A DNA stretch of 64,000 bases, taken from NCBI GenBank assembly GCA_009792885.1, contig WMCF01000018.1:11183526-11247525 (forward strand). Reading direction: 5' to 3'. The position numbers and the translations under genes were made by a program. Shown piece after piece: positions 49,101-62,223 of this stretch. Under the pieces are notes generated by a model. That model worked only from the letters and a program-made list of their open reading frames with translations, ran no database searches and was not told the origin of the DNA. Source of the stretch: Eremophila alpestris peregrina (lineage: Eukaryota > Chordata > Aves > Passeriformes > Alaudidae). How positions within the stretch are numbered: position 1 is the first letter of the stretch; the number at the start of each line of letters is the position of its first letter.

Positions 49101-52100
49101 GTAGAGGAGTCTGCTCTGTACAACCTTCTCAAGTAAAGGCCTATTAAGTTTAATAGATCTCAAGTGCTCCCAAAATCTATAAACAATGAGTCCTCGGGGA
49201 GCAGGGGGAGAAAGGGTCCTTTAAAGCATTGATCACTGGAACTGTGATCCACAAAACACAAATTGTGAGTGCATTATTTAATTTCATTCAACTATTTGGT
49301 AGAAGGAGACTTCACTGAGGACCTGTGCCCACAAACCTACCTGGTTTTCCCAACAGTATCAGATGGTGTGAGAAAAACTTGTCACTTCTGTCTCTGTTGT
49401 GTGCTTTATCAGGAACAGCACAAACCAGTGCTGAGCTCCCCTTAACTGCATCCCCACATCCTTGTGTCATGGCCTGGCAGCTGAATCCTCCAGGGTATGA
49501 TCCTTTGCATCCCTGTGGATCCTGCAAGCCTGAGACTCTCCCAGGAGCTCAGCAGCCCTTGCTCAAAGCTCCCACCAAGGGCTGGTTTTGCCAAGGTTAG
49601 GAATGATGCTGTGAGTAGCACTGGTCAGAGATGAGCAGGTTGAAAATGCTGAGCTATCCACAGTGTGGAGTCTAGACCAGCACATGATATATGCAACCCT
49701 GATGCATCCAGGGGTTTTGTTTTCCTCCAGTGGTTGCGTCATAAATGAGGTTGTTCCAGGCTGTGAGCTTTGCTCCAGCTGTAGCTCCCTTCAAGGATGA
49801 CTGAGGAGTCTCATGATGGAAGAGTTAATGTAGCTGCTCTGTAGAGTTGGTTCAAAAGAATCCTTTTCCTTACCTCATTTGGGAAAATGAGCATTTGTTC
49901 TACTTTAAATTTACCATTAATTAAAAAAAAATCCTCATTTAATTTACAGAGCAACGTTCTCAACTGTTCTGTGGGAGGGCAAAAAACGCACAGAGGAAAT
50001 TGATAACAAATAGTCTGTGCTGCATGTGTTATCACCTGGACTGTGATCCCTGTTCTCCACAGCCTTGCCAGCACCTACTGACCAACTTCAAGGGCTCACA
50101 CCTCGGGCCAAAGAGCTTTTCACTTTGCTTGACCCGGGTGAGAGGGAGTTTTCACAGCTGGAACCAGGCTGGGTGAGCAAACAGAAGGGCAGGAACACCA
50201 TTATTTGGGAGAAGACAGCTGCCCTCACTTTTTATACTGGGACATTTTCACCAGTGTGTGCAGCCATGCCTTTTTATTGACTGGCAACCCAAAGCTGAAT
50301 CAGTCCTTGGGAATCCCTCCTGCATTATTAAAACATTACAGGGTACTGTTTGAAGCAGGAGATTGATGCAAAGGTTAAAATCAAAGGGTGGGGAAATGAA
50401 GAATAGTGGGAAAATGCCGTATTCTGAGACCTTTAAAAGAAATAGGTGTTAAAACACAAAGCACTATAAGGGAGCTGCCAGTGTCACCTTGGCAGTGCAG
50501 GCTGGGCAGGGAGAGCTCTGCCTTGAGCAGGTCAGGTACCAGCTGCAGAGACTCTCCTCACTCTTCCCAGCAGCAGGAACCACACAGGGCTGCTGCCTAC
50601 AGCCCTGATGCCACAGTGCTGGGCACAGCATGGATGGAAAACAAATGGCAAGATCATTTATTCTGAAAAGACCTCCCAGTCTAAATGCACGGAGACACAA
50701 CAGGGAAGAAATTCCTTGGCTGAGCTGTAACCCTGTGCACAGGATCTGGCCACACAAATGCACTCCATGTGGCAGTGCTGCTTGTGGAAATGATGGATGT
50801 CCCATCCTCTCCTTTGCAACACACCAGAAACAAAGCTCAGGTGGATTTCTGCTCTGGGAAAGCTGTGCCTGCTGCCCAGGCAAGAGCTGTACCTGAGCAG
50901 ATGTGCTCCTGCCATCCCTCACTGTCAGACGAGAGGGAGCAGAGCTGTGCCTGAAGTGCATTTGCCAGAGGACTCAGCAGCTCGTCCCCAAAGACCTCCC
51001 TCATGTCTTTGTGGCTTTTCCAGGGTGGGACATCATTGTTCCCCACAGAAAGGCCTTTCACATCTCTGAGTTCACATGTGCACCATATATTTGCTCGTGA
51101 GCAAAGATTTCAGCTTCCCAAGGCCACAGCTGTGTTGAACACAGGGAGCTGGCAGGGAGGGGCAGAGGGCTGTGTGAATTATGGCCATGGTGGGAAACAG
51201 TCTCCACTTCACCAAAGCAATCCCAGAAAGGCTTCTCAAGCAGTGCTGGGCACTTCCAGAGCCTGGGGGATCCCACACCAAGAGCCTGCTCTGAGTCCAC
51301 AGCACCAACAGGAGGAAAATCCTGTTGGGTTTTCACTCTCTTCCTTTCAGTCCCTTTAAAATTATATGGAAAGGGTATTTACAAAGAACTGCTCATGTTC
51401 CTGTGTTATCACATATTGTAGCCGATGTGCAGCACTACCCTTTTTTTGGCCTGTGCTGGAACCTGTGGTTCTTTCTCTTGTATTTCTTCCAAATTTTCAT
51501 TCTAAAATCCCTTCACTGAAAAGACTGGAATCTGTTAGTCAGGCAAGGTTATGTATATCCAGCAATCCTCTCTTTCATAAGCATCCTTGCCCTGGTGCAG
51601 CTGCTTGGACCATCACCAGGAATATGTCCCTGTCTATTTGGATCATGAGGGAACGTGATCTTTCATGTTGTAGGAGATTTACATATGGCATTTTCTCTGC
51701 AGCAGCACAACAAAGCCCCACCCAAAGTCTGAAAGCTTCCAGGAAGTTCAGATACAAATTTTACAACTTGGGACCTATTTTTGTTTGGCTTTGTTTTAAA
51801 AAACCCTTTATTTTCTCTCTTTGATTATTTTCCCTGCTGTTGAGGAGAGATGAAAGACCATCAGAGAGAGACAGCACTGTGCAGCCTGGAATTGCTTTCC
51901 AGTGTCCTGGTCCAGCTCTGCACCCCATCCACACCCCAGCTGTGTGCTGGGAGGAGGCAGGGAGTGGATGGCCCCTACCTCAGGCCACACTGGTGAGGTG
52001 TCCTCACATCTGGATGATCAGGGGCCACAACTGCACTTAACCTGCACTCTGGATGCCACCACTGCGGAGGAAACCCACTTCAAATGGGAAAGCAGGAGGG

Positions 52101-55100
52101 AAATTATGGCACTTGCAGGAGAAAAGTATCCTCCATTCTGGCAGGGTAGCACAGGTCTGAGCTCATTTCCAAAATATGCAAGGCACAGAGAAAACCCTCA
52201 GGCCCAACCGGTGTCAACAGCTTCATCTCCAGAGAGGAAAAGCCTCAGTGTGGGGATGTTGTGACAGTTCTTTACAGAGCCATGTGTCCTAAACCCATCC
52301 CACCTGCAGATACCCCGGGTTCTGCATCACCTGGGGCTGGCAGGACCCTCCAGGCTGGGATGCAGGTGTGTGGACAGCCAGCAGGAGATGCACACCTGCC
52401 TCAAGCTGCTTCCTCCCCCCTTCTGCACCTCCTGGTGCAGGAACATCTGTCATAGGGAGAGCAGCCAATTTGTCACAGATGAAAGCAAGCAGAGAAGCAT
52501 CCTCTTCCATCTCCTCCTCCCTGGGGATCCTCAAAGGCTGGGACTGTCTGCAGAGGTGCTGAGAAAAGGAGCTGCTCCCTCTCTGTCTGAATGAGAGCAT
52601 CCCCAGGAGAAAAAGGTGTGGGGAGTCCAGATATCTGACACTTGGTGTGACTTGGCCATTCCCCTGTGCCCTAGACACCAACAATGCTCTTTGACCCATG
52701 GAGCTGGTGTCTATAGGTGTCTATTCTCAAGTGAAAGATCATAAAAATGAATCACAGGGATTTGTCAATGGTCTGTGAAATCTCAAACAAGCCCAAACCT
52801 TGGAGACCTGGTGGCTTCGTGCAATTCCCCACCTTTCACAGAACCACTGGGATGAGCTCAATAGTCAAGCTGAACCAAACCAGAGCTCTGCCTGGGCTCT
52901 GTGCAAGCACAACTGTGGAGCAAGTGTCATGAAGTGCCATAAATGCACCCATAAAGTAGAACCATCTATCTAAATGCATGCACACACACCCATAAGAGAT
53001 TTTTCCCCCCTGACACTGTATCTGCACATCATCAGCATTTGGCTCATAACATGATTTCTGTTATCAGAATTTCACTTGTAAAGTCATTTGTCTGACCATC
53101 GGGTTTCTGTGGAGAATAAAAATGAAACTTGGGGAAATGAGAGGGAGGAGGCTGAGTGTTTTCCAAGTGATCTCAGTGGCTGATTTTTTTCCCAAACTCA
53201 GTAATGGGTACTGCTAGGGAGAAACCTTCAAGAGCACATGAAAACGTTAATGAAGGCTGGAATGATGTCTGGTATCCAACCCAATAATTCTCCTCCCAGT
53301 AATTTCTTCAAGCCTCATACTTGGAGTTCAGTAGGTTATAAATTTTGCCTGCTCTGAAGTTAACTGGATCCACAAGATGCAAATGTATTACTCATGCACT
53401 GGTTAATTTGTATGCTCATTGCTTTCCAACCTCTCCACAAATTGATTTTTAGATTCGTTATTTAAGCCAGGAAGATATTTCCTGCCTTGTCCCTCAGAAG
53501 GTCACAGCACAACGTGGTGCTGCTGGCTGCCACAGGGAAGCAGAAAGTCAGGCAGAGGGCTGGAGAACAAGTTTCCCCATCTCAGGCTCAGGCAAAAGTC
53601 AATCAAGATGCAAACTGCACCTGGCAGTGAGCACAACTCCAAACTGCAGATGCCTGGGGCAGGGAAGCAGAACTGCAGGGAGGGTGGCTGGGCAGAAGGG
53701 AAGCAGGGCAGTAGAACAGCTGAGCAGTACAGGCCTGGCTGAGAGGGTGCACAGCTCCAGGTGCCACCTTTCCTCTCTCTGCATACTCTGGATTCATCTG
53801 CCACCTTGAACCCTACTGGTGGCTTCTGTCCTCTCTCTTAGTAGGGATATATTGATTTTTTTAACCCATTTGAAGGGTTTTGTCCAGGCTGTCAATGTCC
53901 TTGCTGGCATCCTGCTGTCTCCACAAGTTGTCCAAAGTCCCCCTCTGCACATTTGGAAGCTGGCTTGAGATGCTGCCAGGCACTGAGGTGAGGTGTCAGT
54001 GCTGTTCTCAGGCAGGGACTGGGACCACAGTGTGACCTCGAGGTCACCTCCAGAGCTGCCAGCTTCAGTGCCTCTCCATGAAAAGCTGTCAGCACTTGGA
54101 AACGTGCAAATCCACCAACTTGGAAGCAAGGCTGGAATATGGCTCCATTCCAGGCCTAACCTCCCTGGCTCCGAATGGTGCTTTGGGAAGATTAACCCTC
54201 ACCTGGAGGCAGGAGACCTTAACAAAAGGGCACAGAGTCCAGAGCCTCTTCAGACTTAATGAACTGGGTCATCAGCACAGATTCACCTCTGATTTGCATC
54301 AGACACAAACCCCTGGACAGCTCTCCTACCTGTCCCTGCATGCTCCTCAAATCCTTTAAGGACTGAGTTTCACCTTCTCACAAACTCTCATTACATTCCT
54401 CCCTCACCCTCTCCGGGGTGTCACATCCATGTCTCGGTCTCTGCTTTTGCTTTCTTTTTTCCATCTGATTACATTGTGACAGTGATTCTGCAGCCTTTAT
54501 GTACTGGCTCCCGCTCTGTTTGTATTCTAGGAAACATTTACTGCCTGTCTGGCTTGCCAGCACTAGGATTGCTCACCATCCCCTGGGAGCAATGAGAAAT
54601 GATGTGTCAGAACTCACCCGCTTCCCAGCACTCCCTGTTTACTACGAGGACCCCATGGGCAAGAGAACAAATAGATTACTACAATTTATATCTCTCTGGA
54701 TAATGTCTTGCAGCTTATCTTCCCAATTGGGATATTGTTCACTCTGTTGGGCCCCTTTCAGCTAAGGAATTGTGTGATAGTGGCATCCACAGCAGTGAAA
54801 AATTACCAGCCTGACAGCAACAGCATCATGGGAAAGCCAAGATTTCCTCTTTTTCTGTTCTCAGAGGTGCTTGTTATAACGTGGTGGAAATTGGAGGGGA
54901 AAGTTTTCTGGGTCCCTTTAAAACTTTTCATGATTTCCAAAGGTTCCCCATTCTCTAGTGAGACAAAGCCCAGAACTTCCACTCTTTAAGATGGAAATGA
55001 AATTATCCTCTTGGCCAAGACCCAGCATGGTGACAGGTTGCTTCTGCCCCACTCTGGGATGCTGGGGCTCAAGTCCCTGTGGCTGATATGTCCAGGCCAA

Positions 55101-55335
55101 ATGATGAATGGGCCAGGGTGGCTTTTGGCTGTCCTGAAGTGGCTCTGCCTCTGAAACTGCCTGCTGGAGGTGCTTCATTTTGTATTCAAATGTCTTTTTG
55201 AAACCACGACTTAGTGCTGGGATTTCCACATCCCTTGGCACTGAGGTTTTGGAAAAGTTATAACCTGGTCAGTGGTATGCAGATCTGAGCAAGGTCCTGC
55301 CTGTCCCTGAAATAATTTCCAAGACTGCATAAATT
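46174..55335. other. Long stretch without a supportable gene
   Basis: No repeat tail or RNA was recognised. Segments 49,080-49,210 (with TAAACAATG, a forkhead-like core) and 53,270-53,460 (with the POU octamer ATGCAAAT at 53377-53384) are AT-richer and repeat-free, with the texture of conserved non-coding DNA. Open frames reach 171 codons (47053-47568, minus) and are not recognised. Confidence 0.35.
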
Positions 55336-55390
55336 TGCAGTTGGACTCAATGTTCTTAAAAGTCTTTTCCAACCTAAAAGATTCTATGGA
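55336..55390 (+). mobile_element. CR1 LINE terminal fragment, forward orientation
   Basis: Only the extreme 3' end of a CR1 is present: AGTTGGACTCAATGTTC, TTAAAAGTCTTTTCCAACC and the final AAAGATTCTATGG. Upstream sequence to about 55270 may be degraded CR1 but is not convincing. Confidence 0.8.
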
Positions 55391-58300
55391 TATATGTTTC
55401 TAAATCTCATGAAAAGTGGTTTATGACCATCCTAATTTTCTGCAGAAAATACATTTGTCTGAAAAATTCCCAACCCACTCTCGCAACAGGATAGCAGAGA
55501 AGCACAGCGTATATTGAGTGATTAGCAAAGTCCTCCTCCTCCCCTTCATATTTTACCTGCTGTCTTTATTTTCCAAAATCTTCCCAAAACTAAATCAGCA
55601 ATCACTGTCAGGGTCCCCTCCACCTCTCAAAATAACTTCAAGGTCACCAAGCAACCATGTCATCATGTTCTGCCCTAGGCCACCATCGTGGTTGTCTCAG
55701 GTGATGTCACAAGCCAGGTGTCCTCAGTTCTTTTCATCTCAGATCTCAGCTGGGTCTTTGACTTTTGCTGCCTCCGTGGTAACTGGAGTTGGGAGTTCTT
55801 CGATGGGTCAAACGATTAAACCCATTGTGCTCTGCCCTGCCAAGATGGGGGGATTTGAAGGAAATGGTGAGGAAAGAGGTGGCTCTTCATGCCTGCAGAA
55901 ACCTCTGCTGCTTGTTTAGCCCACAAATGCCATAAAAAAATTTTAACTGGGAGAGCTCAGATTCCCATTGTTGCTCAGCCAGCCCTCAGTGAACACCCTG
56001 TGCACCTCCCAGCCTGCACAGCACAAGCCATCCCTCCCCACACTCACCTGGCAAGGCCTGAGCATCCTGGTCTGGAGCCTCCGGATGCAATCAGCTGGCT
56101 GGAAACTCTCATTCAGCATTTCCCTTCCTGCTCACATGGGGAGCCTGCCAGACCTACAGCCCTGTGTGTCCCTGAAGGGCAGCACTGACACGAGGAACCC
56201 TCTCTCCCATAGGAGCCACCCCCTCTGGCAACCTCATTCCCTCTGCCCAATCAATCCCAACCCCATTCCCAGCAAGGAGGCCTTATTAATCCTGGCAGGA
56301 TGGAGAGGGAGGTTTGTGGTCCAGAAGATTTTCCCGTAGGAACAGGAGTGAGACCACCAAGCCTCCCCCAGTGACCACCCAGCTGGAAATAACCTTTGGC
56401 CAGTGTTGGCACGGATTGGGCTGGATGTTGGACATGGTGCTGATGAATAGAGGGGTTGAAGTCTGGGGGTGAGGATGCAAGGAGAGACTGTGGGGAATTC
56501 TTTAAGAGAGCTCTGAGAAATATTGGTTGAGTGCTTCCATTTAATTATTCACTCTGCTTAATTTGCTCTTGGACAAGATGAATCGTTCATTGACTGTGCA
56601 GTCTGGAAGCAAGTCCTTCCTGACTAAACAGACTCAGCATTAAATGGTAAAATAAATGAAGGCCAAGCAAAGAAAATTCCTCTTCCCTGATTGATCACAT
56701 CAGGGCAAGATTCTTTTAGGGAAGCCAGAGCTGATAGAAATATAAACACAAATTCTGCCACTTGGCAGAATAACTTTCTCCAGTTTCCCCTTTATTCTGG
56801 TAATAGATTTTTTTTCAGGCAATTTTTGGTTTTTCAGAAAATACTGCACTGACAGTGCTGTCAATGTCACTGCAGATGATGTCAACTGGAGGTCTGGGTG
56901 GGTGAGTAGCACAGGCAGAGCTGATCTAAAAATGCTGGGATTTTTTTTATTTTTGGCTAGGGAATCAGGAGGCATGGTGGGAATCACCCTTACCTGCTTC
57001 AAAAACCTGGAAAGTAGACTTTTCAGGCTATAAGTCCTCCTGTCTTCATAGTCTTAATGATCTCTGTTTACAGAGAAGTGGCACCACTATGGGGCACCTC
57101 ATCTGGCACTTCCACCCCAGGGGTCTGCCTGAGGACAGGAGGCATCACCTTCTGGCTCATCTCAATGATCTCAGCTGCAACCACACAGCTACAAGTTTCT
57201 GGTCCTGCCAGCCCTGTTTTGGGGCTCCCCTCCTGGATCAGGCACTGGCCACCCACTGGCAGGCCATGGGCAAGTTGATTCCACTTTCTGCTCTGTCCAG
57301 TGGAGTTATGAAATATTTCAGGGTATTTTCTAAATAGCTGCAGGTATTCATGGGCTCTCCAGCCCAGCAGGATCCCCATCTGCATTTGGCTTCAAAGCAG
57401 TAATTATATAAATAATGGACTGGCAGATTTACACAGCAGCAACATCTTCAGCCCTTGATTTTTAACCACTGACTACCAACAAAGACTTCTGGCAAACTGG
57501 AATTATTCATTTACTAACCTCAACCCTTGAACTAAATGACTGGCAACCATAACTCCAGTGTGAAATCATTCAACCCTCATTTTCAGGTTTTTAAAATAAA
57601 CAGGACCAAGCTTCACACAATACAGATGTGAAAATTCTTCCAACACAAATGTCTGAGCCCAGCACATGCTACATTAATTTTATTTTCCTTCTTTCATCCT
57701 GATTAAACTGTCCACTAGTAATTCTTTGCCTCTGGCCAAATGCAAACACAACTCTGCCACTAATAGGAATTGAGTATGTCTGCATAAAAATACAATTAAA
57801 GTAACAGTACACTTCACATTTCATGCCACTCAAATTCTCAAGTAGGTCTATTATTACAGGATTTCTCATGCATTGTTAGAATTTTTTTGCATTACACTCC
57901 AAGAAACCAATTTTCTTCTCAGGTCAATCAGCATTAAATATAATGTCATGCCTTGTCTTGGCTTGAAATAATTAAAAAATCCTCTCCCAGGATGGTTTTT
58001 TCCTCTTCTGAGAAGGATTTAGAGATGTGAAAAATTTTCCTACCCAGGAATTCAAGGGTCCCATAAACCCAGAATAACCCAAACAGTTAGACAATGAGGA
58101 AGCTCTGCTGAGGTGAGTGAAGGTTGATTTTCAAATCACTGCTCTGAGCAAGCCAGAGAGGAGGTGTGATCCCAGCATCTGTAACTGGAGAGGAGACTGC
58201 TTTCAGCACTGACCCAGTTATCATACCGCAAGAAGGGAAAGGGATGAGCCTTTTCCTCCAGCTTTAATTCCTACTCTGTTCCCAAAGCCAGTTGGACTTG

Positions 58301-60762
58301 GCTTTGGCTTTGAAAATGATCATTTCCTAATGAAAAAAAAAATCCTGTTCAGAAAACTCCTCCCCAGCAGTACAGGCATCTGAACTGGGCCTGGCAACAC
58401 CAGCACAGTCAACCCAAGGGTCAGGCCTGTCCTTCAAAGAAAACCTCTCCATCCTCCAGGGAGGAGAGTTCAGCCTTCAGAGCTCTTCTTCCTCAACCAG
58501 ATACTCTAACTCAGCATTCCCCAGTGCCTTTCCATCACAAAACCCTACTAAAGTGCTGCCACTTGGGCTGGGGACAACCCTGCATTCACACTTTGCAGCA
58601 GGGACAGGTCGATGTATTTTGGACAATTCTCATGTGCTTTAGCACAGAAAAAGCTGCATGTATTGAGGTTTGGGAAGGTCTTGTTTCTGAGAACCTTTCA
58701 GACATGACACTGAACAGCTGTGAAAGAAGAGAAAGAGCTGGAAAACCAAGAAAAGGCTGGCTAATGAGCTGAGTTGTAAGAAATCTTTGGCTCGTGTGCA
58801 TGAGGTTAAAGGCCAGAACCTCTGCAATGTTTATGTCAGCCCGGTGTTGTTTAAACACTTGTGGAAAATTGTAGGTTTATCTGTAACTGGGTGCATTAAA
58901 AAAAACAGCCTTAATGCAGCAACTCATCTCACAGCTCACTCTAAACAACCTCTGAACCTCATTCTATAGCCAATTAATTGAATTGCTTCTTTTATATCTG
59001 CTGGAACCAAATTTGAGCAAAAAAAGCTCAGCTACCCTTTTCATCATCTGCCAGCACACAGCAGTCATCAGAGGAGGTTCCAATAGGTCATAATTTAGTC
59101 AATATTTTACTTTGCAAAACACATGAAAACCCTTTGACATCAAAAGCAGTAGATTTACAGATGCTGGGCATTTACAGATATGGTTATTCTGCCAAACTCT
59201 GATCACTAGTTCAGATTGAACGTCTGTTATTGCCTTGGAGTGGAAATTGGCACTCGTCCATCGGCTCCCCAAATTCAATTCAATGGCTCCTACAGATTGC
59301 AACCATCTTTTCTCTCTGGCTGGCCTGTCCCAGGGGTACAGATACAGGAGTCAGATGCCAGCCAGCCCTCAGCATCACCCAGAGCTCCTTAGCTGCTCCA
59401 CAAATGCATTTGTCTGTAAGTTCACATGTCACGGAGTAATCTGGCCGGATGCCCTAACTGGAAGCAGACACACAATTGTCTGTCCTCATGTCCCCAAGGA
59501 CAGATCCCCCCCAGGTGTCTGGTGGTGGTGGGGAAGACTCAAGGGATCAGGACAATGGAAAATCATTTCTCACCACACCAGAAGCTTTTTCTCAGTGCCT
59601 TTTTCAGAATGACAGCAAGTAGGGTGGGGAGGGATGTGGATGGCCCCTCTCACAGCCCTTTACTTACTGCTTTTCCACTAAGGTGTGCAATCGAAGAGCT
59701 TTAATTTTATGGTGCCTGTGTTGGGGACAGAAAAGCTTTTCATTTCCCCTTCTCCATTGATATTTTGTCCGTGAATCAGGCAGTTTCATTAACAAGTAGG
59801 TTTTGCTGAAGATGCATCCACCAGTAAATTACTGTGCTACACTGTGGGACTAGAGTGGATGAATTTCAATTTGCAGGACTCCTGGCTTCTGTTTCAAAAT
59901 CTGCATTAACTCCTCAGTTGACCCTTGGCCTGTCATGAGTAGAAATCTTCTTATCTCATTGAAGTGGCAAGGAAGAGAGTGCCAGTCTCATTAGACCTTT
60001 TTTGAAGTCATTTACTTTGGGTTCTGCCTCCAATATTTCTCTTAAATCTCTATTTTCATTACATTAAATTTGTCTTGGGAGAGAAGAGCTCCTTTTATTC
60101 CTCACTTGGTCCAGTGTCACTGGGCTTCCTTCCCTCAAGAAGGACAGGGGATATTCCAGGTCTTTGCCCTGCTCTTCAGCAGTCTGACCTGCCAGCTGTG
60201 TTTGGGGAATGATTTCAGAAGATGCAGCTCTGTCAGTGCCAGTCCAACACCAACCTTTACCCACACAAGTTTTTAATGATGCTTCTTTGAGCCTCTCTTT
60301 TGCAGGAAAGTAGAGACCCCACCAAGCCACCAGCAGCACTCCAAAGTACCATTTTGGGTGCCTGCTCCTGGCACTGATGAAGAAAGGCAGGATGCTTCTC
60401 CCCCAAACACTCAAAAGGTACAGAAAATCTTGTTCCACCAACCCCTGCAAAGCTAAAAGTCTCATGTTTCACCTGCAGGTGCTCCCCCAACCAAATCCCC
60501 CCTACCACCACTTTTGTGAGAGCTGAGGAGATGCTGTTTTCCAGAGATGCAGCATGGTGAGATGCAGATCTGCTCTGCCTGGTGTTCAGTGGCTCACAAG
60601 GGCTTTGTGTAATGCTGCTGCAGGAGTTACTCTGCTCCGAGTTTGTTCTCAAACTCCTTCAGCCTCAACAAGCAGGATACCTCCAACTTCGTGCCTTCAT
60701 GCCTCTCTTAAACTTCATGTGTTACAGTGCCAGTTCTTTTTCTTGTTCCAGCAAGGTCAGGA
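55391..60762. other. Long stretch without a supportable gene
   Basis: AT-rich at 57,370-57,990. Open frames are at most 133 codons; none is recognised, including a 105-codon minus-strand frame at 57068-57385. No RNA or repeat tail was found until the LTR cluster. Confidence 0.35.
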
Positions 60763-61441
60763 TGGGTGATACATGGACATAAATTTGAGTTGGGACTTGG
60801 TGATTTATTGTATCTTATCTATGTACAGATTATTTACAGACTCACGAGCTGTGAGCTCTACCTTACAAGTAAGGAAAACAAAGTAAAATGGTCAACTACT
60901 CACTTTTCCAAGGTCTTTAAGTACTTTTTACCCAATAACAAGATGACACCTCTATTATTTGTGTTTCTGACCCAATGATGACCACTAAAGGTCTGCAATG
61001 TGGACCCTTTTCACCCATTACAGAAAACCACCCAAACCCATGAAGAAGGAAGAAGAAGAAGGTGAAAAGAAGAACTTTAGACAACACCCCAAATCCTCCA
61101 TCTTGGCTCACACACATTACTGTATACTAAAATCTAAAATCTATGTTTTTCACCCTGTGAGATCACACACTTGTACAAACTCCACACCCACAATCTCAGT
61201 GCTCTCACTCAATGTTGGAAGCCTGTTCCAAGGCCTCAGATCAAATGTGGTGCCTGCCTGAGGGTCAGCACCGCTCAACACAGAAAAACCAAAATTTTCA
61301 GCATCCAAGGTTCCAACATTCATATGTCCACTTCCTAGACACTCTTTGTCCTGACTGCTGCCCAGGTCCCACCCAACCCACCAGAAGGTCCCACTCTCCA
61401 CCCCTTGAAAACCTCACGGTCCTTTAACCATCAGTTCCAAG
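60763..61441 (-). mobile_element. ERV long terminal repeat, reverse orientation (probable)
   Basis: Read on the minus strand this is an LTR-like unit of about 680 bp. It resembles LTRs I recall from songbird endogenous retroviruses (blocks such as GTGTGTGATCTCACAGGGTG and CCAAGATGGAGGATTTGGGG). A polyadenylation signal AATAAA (plus-strand TTTATT at 60804-60809) lies about 40 bp before its presumed 3' end, CCCA. The right (5') boundary is uncertain. The 5-mer CAGGA occurs at both proposed edges (60758-60762 and 61442-61446), but the 5' terminus does not read TG, so either it is mutated or the edge is misplaced. No internal retroviral sequence is adjacent, so this is a solo LTR. Confidence 0.6.
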
Positions 61442-61771
61442 CAGGAGGCGCCACTGGCAGTGCTGCGATGGGGCAGGGGGCAGATGTGCCACGGGAGGCA
61501 GCGGGGCAGGGAGCCCTGGCAGAGGAGGGGGTGGCAGCTGGGAGACAGACACCCTCTCCACAGCCCCGTGCCGGGCATGAGGGAGCCCCTTCCAGCCTGT
61601 CCGTGCTGCTGCTGCCTGCTCACATCCTCGTTAATGACATCCAGCGGAGGTGATGGATGGGTGGTGCTCAGGGATGAACCACAGCCAGCTGCCTGGAGCT
61701 GCCCTGGAATAGCCAGCTTTGTCCAAGAGCCCGGCGGGTTTTTTTACCCATCCTGCCAGGTTTGGAAGTAC
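61442..61771. other. GC-rich spacer between LTRs
   Basis: About 330 bp of G-rich sequence (for example GGGGCAGGGGGCAG), with moderate CpG. No retroviral coding sequence, primer-binding site or known repeat was recognised. Confidence 0.4.
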
Positions 61772-61777
61772 AAGGGT
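61772..61777. repeat. Left target-site duplication of 440-bp LTR
   Basis: AAGGGT, identical to 62218-62223 on the other side of the LTR. A 6-bp duplication is typical for ERVK/alpharetrovirus-like integration. Confidence 0.75.
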
Positions 61778-61951
61778 TGTGGCTGCCCGGACAGCATGGG
61801 CTTTTGTCTTCCCTGCTGGAGCGGGAAACTTGTAATGAGGACATGAATATGCATGGATGCCAAAAGCTATTGGTCACTGTAATGCTGTCACTCCTCGACT
61901 CCTCTGTATCTTATTGGATGGTCCTGTGCTAGCCACGCCCCGGACCGAAGG

Positions 61952-61957
61952 TATAAG
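61952..61957 (+). promoter_or_regulatory. TATA box of the 440-bp LTR
   Basis: TATAAG lies 50 bp before AATAAA and downstream of two ATTGG boxes, the normal U3 order. It could drive transcription rightwards through the next LTR. Confidence 0.5.
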
Positions 61958-62001
61958 AATGCTGTCCCAGCCAGGCTTTTGGCTTTTGGAGGCAGCAACT
62001 T

Positions 62002-62007
62002 AATAAA
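62002..62007 (+). terminator. Polyadenylation signal of the 440-bp LTR
   Basis: AATAAA followed by a GTGTTGCATT stretch, as expected at the R region of an LTR. Confidence 0.5.
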
Positions 62008-62217
62008 GTGTTGCATTCCAGAAGTCAGTGTCCCTCTATCCTTACCTCTTGAGAAACCCTGCTTATGTTAGGAATTCACCCCCCTCCTTTCCTCCTGCAG
62101 CACACACGCACACACGGAACCGCGGCTCTCCCCCAAGAGGGAGAAGCTGGCTGGTCCCACACACCGAGCCAGGACTACAGAGCAGGAGGGAGAGGAGAGA
62201 GGCACGCTTTCCTAACA

Positions 62218-62223
62218 AAGGGT
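62218..62223. repeat. Right target-site duplication, shared with next LTR
   Basis: AAGGGT, the exact partner of 61772-61777. Its last base T is also the first base of the following LTR (TGTCCTAGG), which shows that the 440-bp LTR integrated across the 5' edge of that element. Confidence 0.7.

Larger units (their letters stand above)
61778..62217 (+). mobile_element. Solo ERV LTR, forward orientation, 440 bp
   Basis: The unit starts TGTGGCTGCC and ends TTTCCTAACA, so it has TG...CA termini (TGT/ACA), and it is flanked by exact 6-bp direct repeats AAGGGT. Internal signals are in the expected order. Two inverted CCAAT boxes (ATTGG at 61869 and 61913) and a GC/KLF box CCACGCCCC (61933-61941) come first. 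A TATA box TATAAG (61952-61957) and AATAAA (62002-62007) follow, then about 210 bp of presumed R/U5. No PBS, gag, pol or env follows, so it is a solo LTR, the usual product of recombination between two LTRs. The 6-bp duplication suggests an ERVK-like origin (inference). Promoter elements look intact. Confidence 0.8.

Noticed and set aside
57068..57385. 105-codon minus-strand frame with exon-like composition
   Set aside because: No family recognised and no splice context strong enough to support an exon.
61442..61771. Retroviral internal region between the LTRs
   Set aside because: The LTRs differ from each other and one is inverted. No primer-binding site, gag, pol or env sequence is seen, so they are separate solo LTRs rather than one provirus.
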